Part shown: piece after piece, positions 60,627 to 64,000 of the stretch
How positions within the stretch are numbered: the stretch's first letter is position 1
Layout: each line of letters opens with the position of its first letter
Origin: Epiperipatus broadwayi
Lineage: Eukaryota > Onychophora > Udeonychophora > Euonychophora > Peripatidae
Direction of reading: 5' to 3'
Assembly (NCBI GenBank): GCA_028023455.1
Contig: JAQFVV010006238.1
Span: 3,232,572 to 3,296,571 of the forward strand
Length of the DNA: 64,000 nt
The notes under the pieces: generated by a model
Seen by the model: only the letters and a program-made list of their open reading frames with translations
The model's database searches: none
Told to the model about the DNA's origin: nothing
Program-made: the position numbers and the translations under genes

Positions 60627-63600
60627 AAAAATCTCTTTTGAAGTTCGATACATTTAACATTGCAACCAAATAATGCTTTGATTTTCATGTTCTACTCGTC
60701 TGGTATGAATATTTGTCTAATTATTGAATCCTGATGTGGACAAAGTAACAGTCATATCTTCACAGAAAATGCACTAATAATAACAAAATATTTTTTTATA
60801 TGAATAATATATCCAGGAAGGATATATAATTTCACCATTTGGAAGATTTATTTTAAAGTGAACTTTTGAAGAATGAGTTCCATTATTTTGGCAGGGTAAT
60901 TGATCCCAAGTATTTTCTGGCTCATTCTCGACCAGCCAAGTGGGAAGAATATGACATATTAATAATTCATTAACTATTTATTCTCAGGCATACTAAGCTG
61001 AATTATTTCCATGGCACTGTTTCTTTCATGTAAATGTGTTTCTTTATGATTATTATTTATATTCCATCTTGGTATCCTGAAAAATCTTTTTTGAAAACCA
61101 TTTTTATTTATATGAATATTTTCATATTCTTGATTGGTCACTTCAGATTCTATGAGTAATTATGAAATCTTAAAAATGTGTGCAAAGTGCCTTTTTGCTT
61201 TTCATCTGTTATTTTTCTTATGTCAATTTTCTTTTGGAACTATCATCTATACTCGCATATGTTTTTAATTTTGAATTGGTTATCCCAATGTTAAGGTTTT
61301 GCAAAGGTAGATAATCAGAATTGGCTTGAAAAAAGGTGGGGCACTGGAGCATTGTTTGTGTGCAGGAGAAGAGGGATCAAAACACAGGATAAAGAATACT
61401 TTGATATTTTGAAATAATTAGTATCTTATTTGCAGATATAGATATATTGCTTTACAATTAATATAAATCAAGAATTATTCTCTGTTAAAAATTTTAATTT
61501 GAATGAGAATTCACAAAAACACACACACACACACATTCATTTGTACTTATAAATGATTAAATATCTGAATTATAGGCACTCTTCACATACCTGATGTAAC
61601 GGTCAAAATTTGTCTATCTTGCTAACACACTGCAGAATTTAAACCCCAGACATAGAAGTCAACACTAGGAAGGGTTGCCTCTCAGAAATACCAAGTTCAA
61701 ATCCAAAGTCTAAGCTCCACAATGCCATCTATGTGATAATGCATCTAATGCTACTAATAGTTTAATTTCTTGCCAGTGGTCAGGGAGAAACAAGAGACTC
61801 TAAAATAGCCCTAGGTTCGTCTAACAATGACATATATGTGCCAAAGATAAGCCTAATATGGATATGTAACTTAGATTGTACCCTGGATAAATAAACCAAA
61901 GTAACTAGTTAATTACTACACTATTTATTGAAATATATAAAGTATGCCCTCCAGAATTGATAGCAAAATAAATCAATATATAATATTTGTACTTCTTACT
62001 TGAGTTATTTTATATTATAGTGTGTTTGTGATATTACAAGGTAAGTATGTGCGAGCTATGCAAAGTATTAAAGCAATTTAAATGAATAATTTAACATGAA
62101 CAGGGAATATTAAATTAATGAGTGAAGCTCGCACGAATGTTGATTCTAATTCTAAGATAAAACTATGCTGCACATTACTGGGATTGAATCAAATGTAATA
62201 ATAAGTTCTTATGGGAATATGCAGTGGTGCTAGTGAGATAAAGTGTGAAGGATGGAGTATGGTCAGTTGGAATGGTGGCTTTACCAAAAAGCAAGTAAAT
62301 AAAACTAAATTTGAAGTTGGATAGGCATTTTGTCATTTATCCAGGACATCTCTAGTCCTTACACAGTCCAAGCCTGGCCCACACCCAGGAGGTTCATGGC
62401 TGAATGCGAATAAATTCCCCAGAGAGGCATTTATGTCATACTCTAATAGGAATCGCGGGGTAAAACAGGGACAGGGACTCAGCCGTATATGAACTTGGGA
62501 AAAGTAAGCGAATTTAATACTACAGCACGTTCACCAGCAACACATAATTTAATTTTAAAATATATATAAAAAGGCAATAACTCGCTCTTAAATTTATTTT
62601 ATGGTCAGCCTCTCTCAATAAAAATTTAAATAAAAAACTATTTTAAAATCATTTATGTGATACGTAAAATAATTATCTTCAAAACATTAATAAAAGAGAG
62701 AAGGAATGCATGCTTGCAATTTAGTAATTAATATGGCAACCAAGCATTTATAAAATTTTCTTATGCAATTCACACAGGCTTCAAAGAATAGAATTAAAAT
62801 CACATTATAATAAGGCATTTAAAATAAAACATTATAGATATATTAAAAAAAAGGTAACCCAAGTAGAAAAAGTATAACATGCATTAAGGAAGGACTAAAT
62901 GAATACACATGATAAATACATAATATGAAGTACATTATTAAAAATAGCTATAGCTTAAGGTTTACGAGATCTCGGGTTACATTTGTAATTACCCCACTTT
63001 GCAAGGGCAGTCTGTAAGCGTTTCCCAAAATTTAATAGAATTCTTGAGCAAACTTTTGGTTTCTCCTCTGTGATCACAGGTTTTACAAGCAGCATAATTC
63101 AGGATGTTTCAAAATATGGCTTCCATGAGCAGCATTACTTCTGATGGTTTAGTTGGTATTTTAAGCACAATAACAGGACATTGGGTGAAGAATGACGGTG
63201 GTGAGAAAGACAATCCAAGGGAAGATGGCCCACTGCCTTTTACCCATCATTCTAAAGTTGACCACCGCAGAAATTTCTGAATATAGTGTAACAGAATATA
63301 ATATCCCGTCACATTATTTTAATATGAAAATAAAAAGATCGTAAATAAAAATTGATTTATTAAAAAGAAAAAAACTTAAAAACTGAAAATTAAAAGTTGT
63401 TTAATATATATATTGTCGCGCAGATGGAAAACTTAAACTATTTTAAAAAAAAGTATTTGAAAGTATTTTTTTTTTTGTAAAAAAGTAAAAATATAAAGAT
63501 TGATATTTTAAAAATAGAAATAATGTTGATTTCTATAATCTTAGAAAATAGAAATGATTGTTTTATTAATTAAATGATTGTTCGAAAGCAAACCCTTGAG

Positions 63601-64000
63601 GCACTTAAAATAAATTAAATGGTAAGAGAATACGAAGAAATTAAATGACCAATGCAAGCACGAAAATGACAGCACGGACCATAACTGAAACACGAAAGGA
63701 TTAGTGATGTCTTGCCGGTTGAATCCAAAGATTGAATGATAAGAGACTAATAAAAATATAAAAGCCAAAGAATTATTACAAAAAGGGGATCTGAGAGCTG
63801 ACTATGAATATGTCGTTATAACTAGCTATATTGCAGATTTTCACAATGTGGAAGTCTGCAATAAATTTAATTTTCCGGACAACCAACTGAGGCCTATTGA
63901 TAAAAGTACCTGACCAAATGCATGGCAAGTCGCAGTTTCAGTTCAAAGGACAAAATCTACGAAAGTGATCATGAAGATGGACTTCTAAATCTACTCAATC
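60627..64000. other. A+T-rich region with no assigned gene
   Basis: (AC)n of about 9 units lies at 61,518-61,535. TGTAACGGTC at about 61,594 and TGTAACAG at about 63,288 resemble the start of the 11.3-kb LTR, each with a TTTATT some 80-330 bases inside, but no matching right ends are found. Islands at 62,330-62,530 and 62,980-63,260 are less A+T-rich but without a recognisable gene. Confidence 0.4.

Noticed and set aside
59103-63300. TGTAAC-starting sequences at 59,103, 61,594 and 63,288 as solo LTRs
   Set aside because: Only the first bases resemble the 11.3-kb LTR. I found no matching right ends or target duplications, and short TGTAAC matches are expected by chance.

Overview
The window is strongly A+T-rich eukaryotic DNA, almost certainly from an invertebrate animal. 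It has no operons, bacterial promoters or dense coding. It has GT-AG introns, non-LTR retrotransposons, Penelope-like elements (PLEs), hAT and Gypsy fossils, tRNA-derived SINEs and long triplet microsatellites. The sequence alone does not settle the phylum.

Layout. 1-8.8 kb: three non-LTR retrotransposons (one + strand copy of family A, two - strand copies of family B), separated and ended by perfect (AAT)n tracts of 230-294 bp. A fourth, 5'-truncated copy (family A) sits in (AAT)n(AAC)n at 36 kb. 11.26-20.17 kb: a complete, apparently young LTR element read on the - strand, with 3.1-kb LTRs, a 4-bp target duplication (GTAG), a tRNA-Lys-like primer site and only a gag-like gene, so it probably depends on pol from elsewhere. 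20.3-34 kb: PLE endonuclease fragments, SINEs, palindromes, a Gypsy gag-pol fossil and a hAT transposase fossil that itself carries two small insertions. 37.6-39.2 kb: a tandem array of a roughly 430-bp repeat with an inverted end. 43.8-44.3 kb: a 74-bp minisatellite. 44.8-48.1 kb: copies of a second PLE family and a large foldback. 48.1-53.9 kb: two PLE copies head to head, forming a palindrome of about 5.8 kb. 54-64 kb: mostly unassigned A+T-rich sequence with one SINE.

Host gene. Amid the repeats, three exons on the + strand (35,111-35,204; 41,487-41,553; 44,417-44,593) have good splice sites and matching phases. They end in a coiled coil, one membrane segment, a stop and a poly(A) signal. 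This is the 3' end of a real multi-exon gene for a tail-anchored or single-pass membrane protein that I do not recognise. Its introns hold many of the repeats described here.

Main themes for a second look: (1) LINEs associated with (AAT)n microsatellites; (2) head-to-head, 5'-truncated repeat pairs at every scale, from 64 bp to 5.8 kb, several carrying a hammerhead-like core (CTGATGA, short hairpin, GAAA) near their outer ends; (3) the gag-only LTR element with giant LTRs; (4) the unrecognised three-exon gene.
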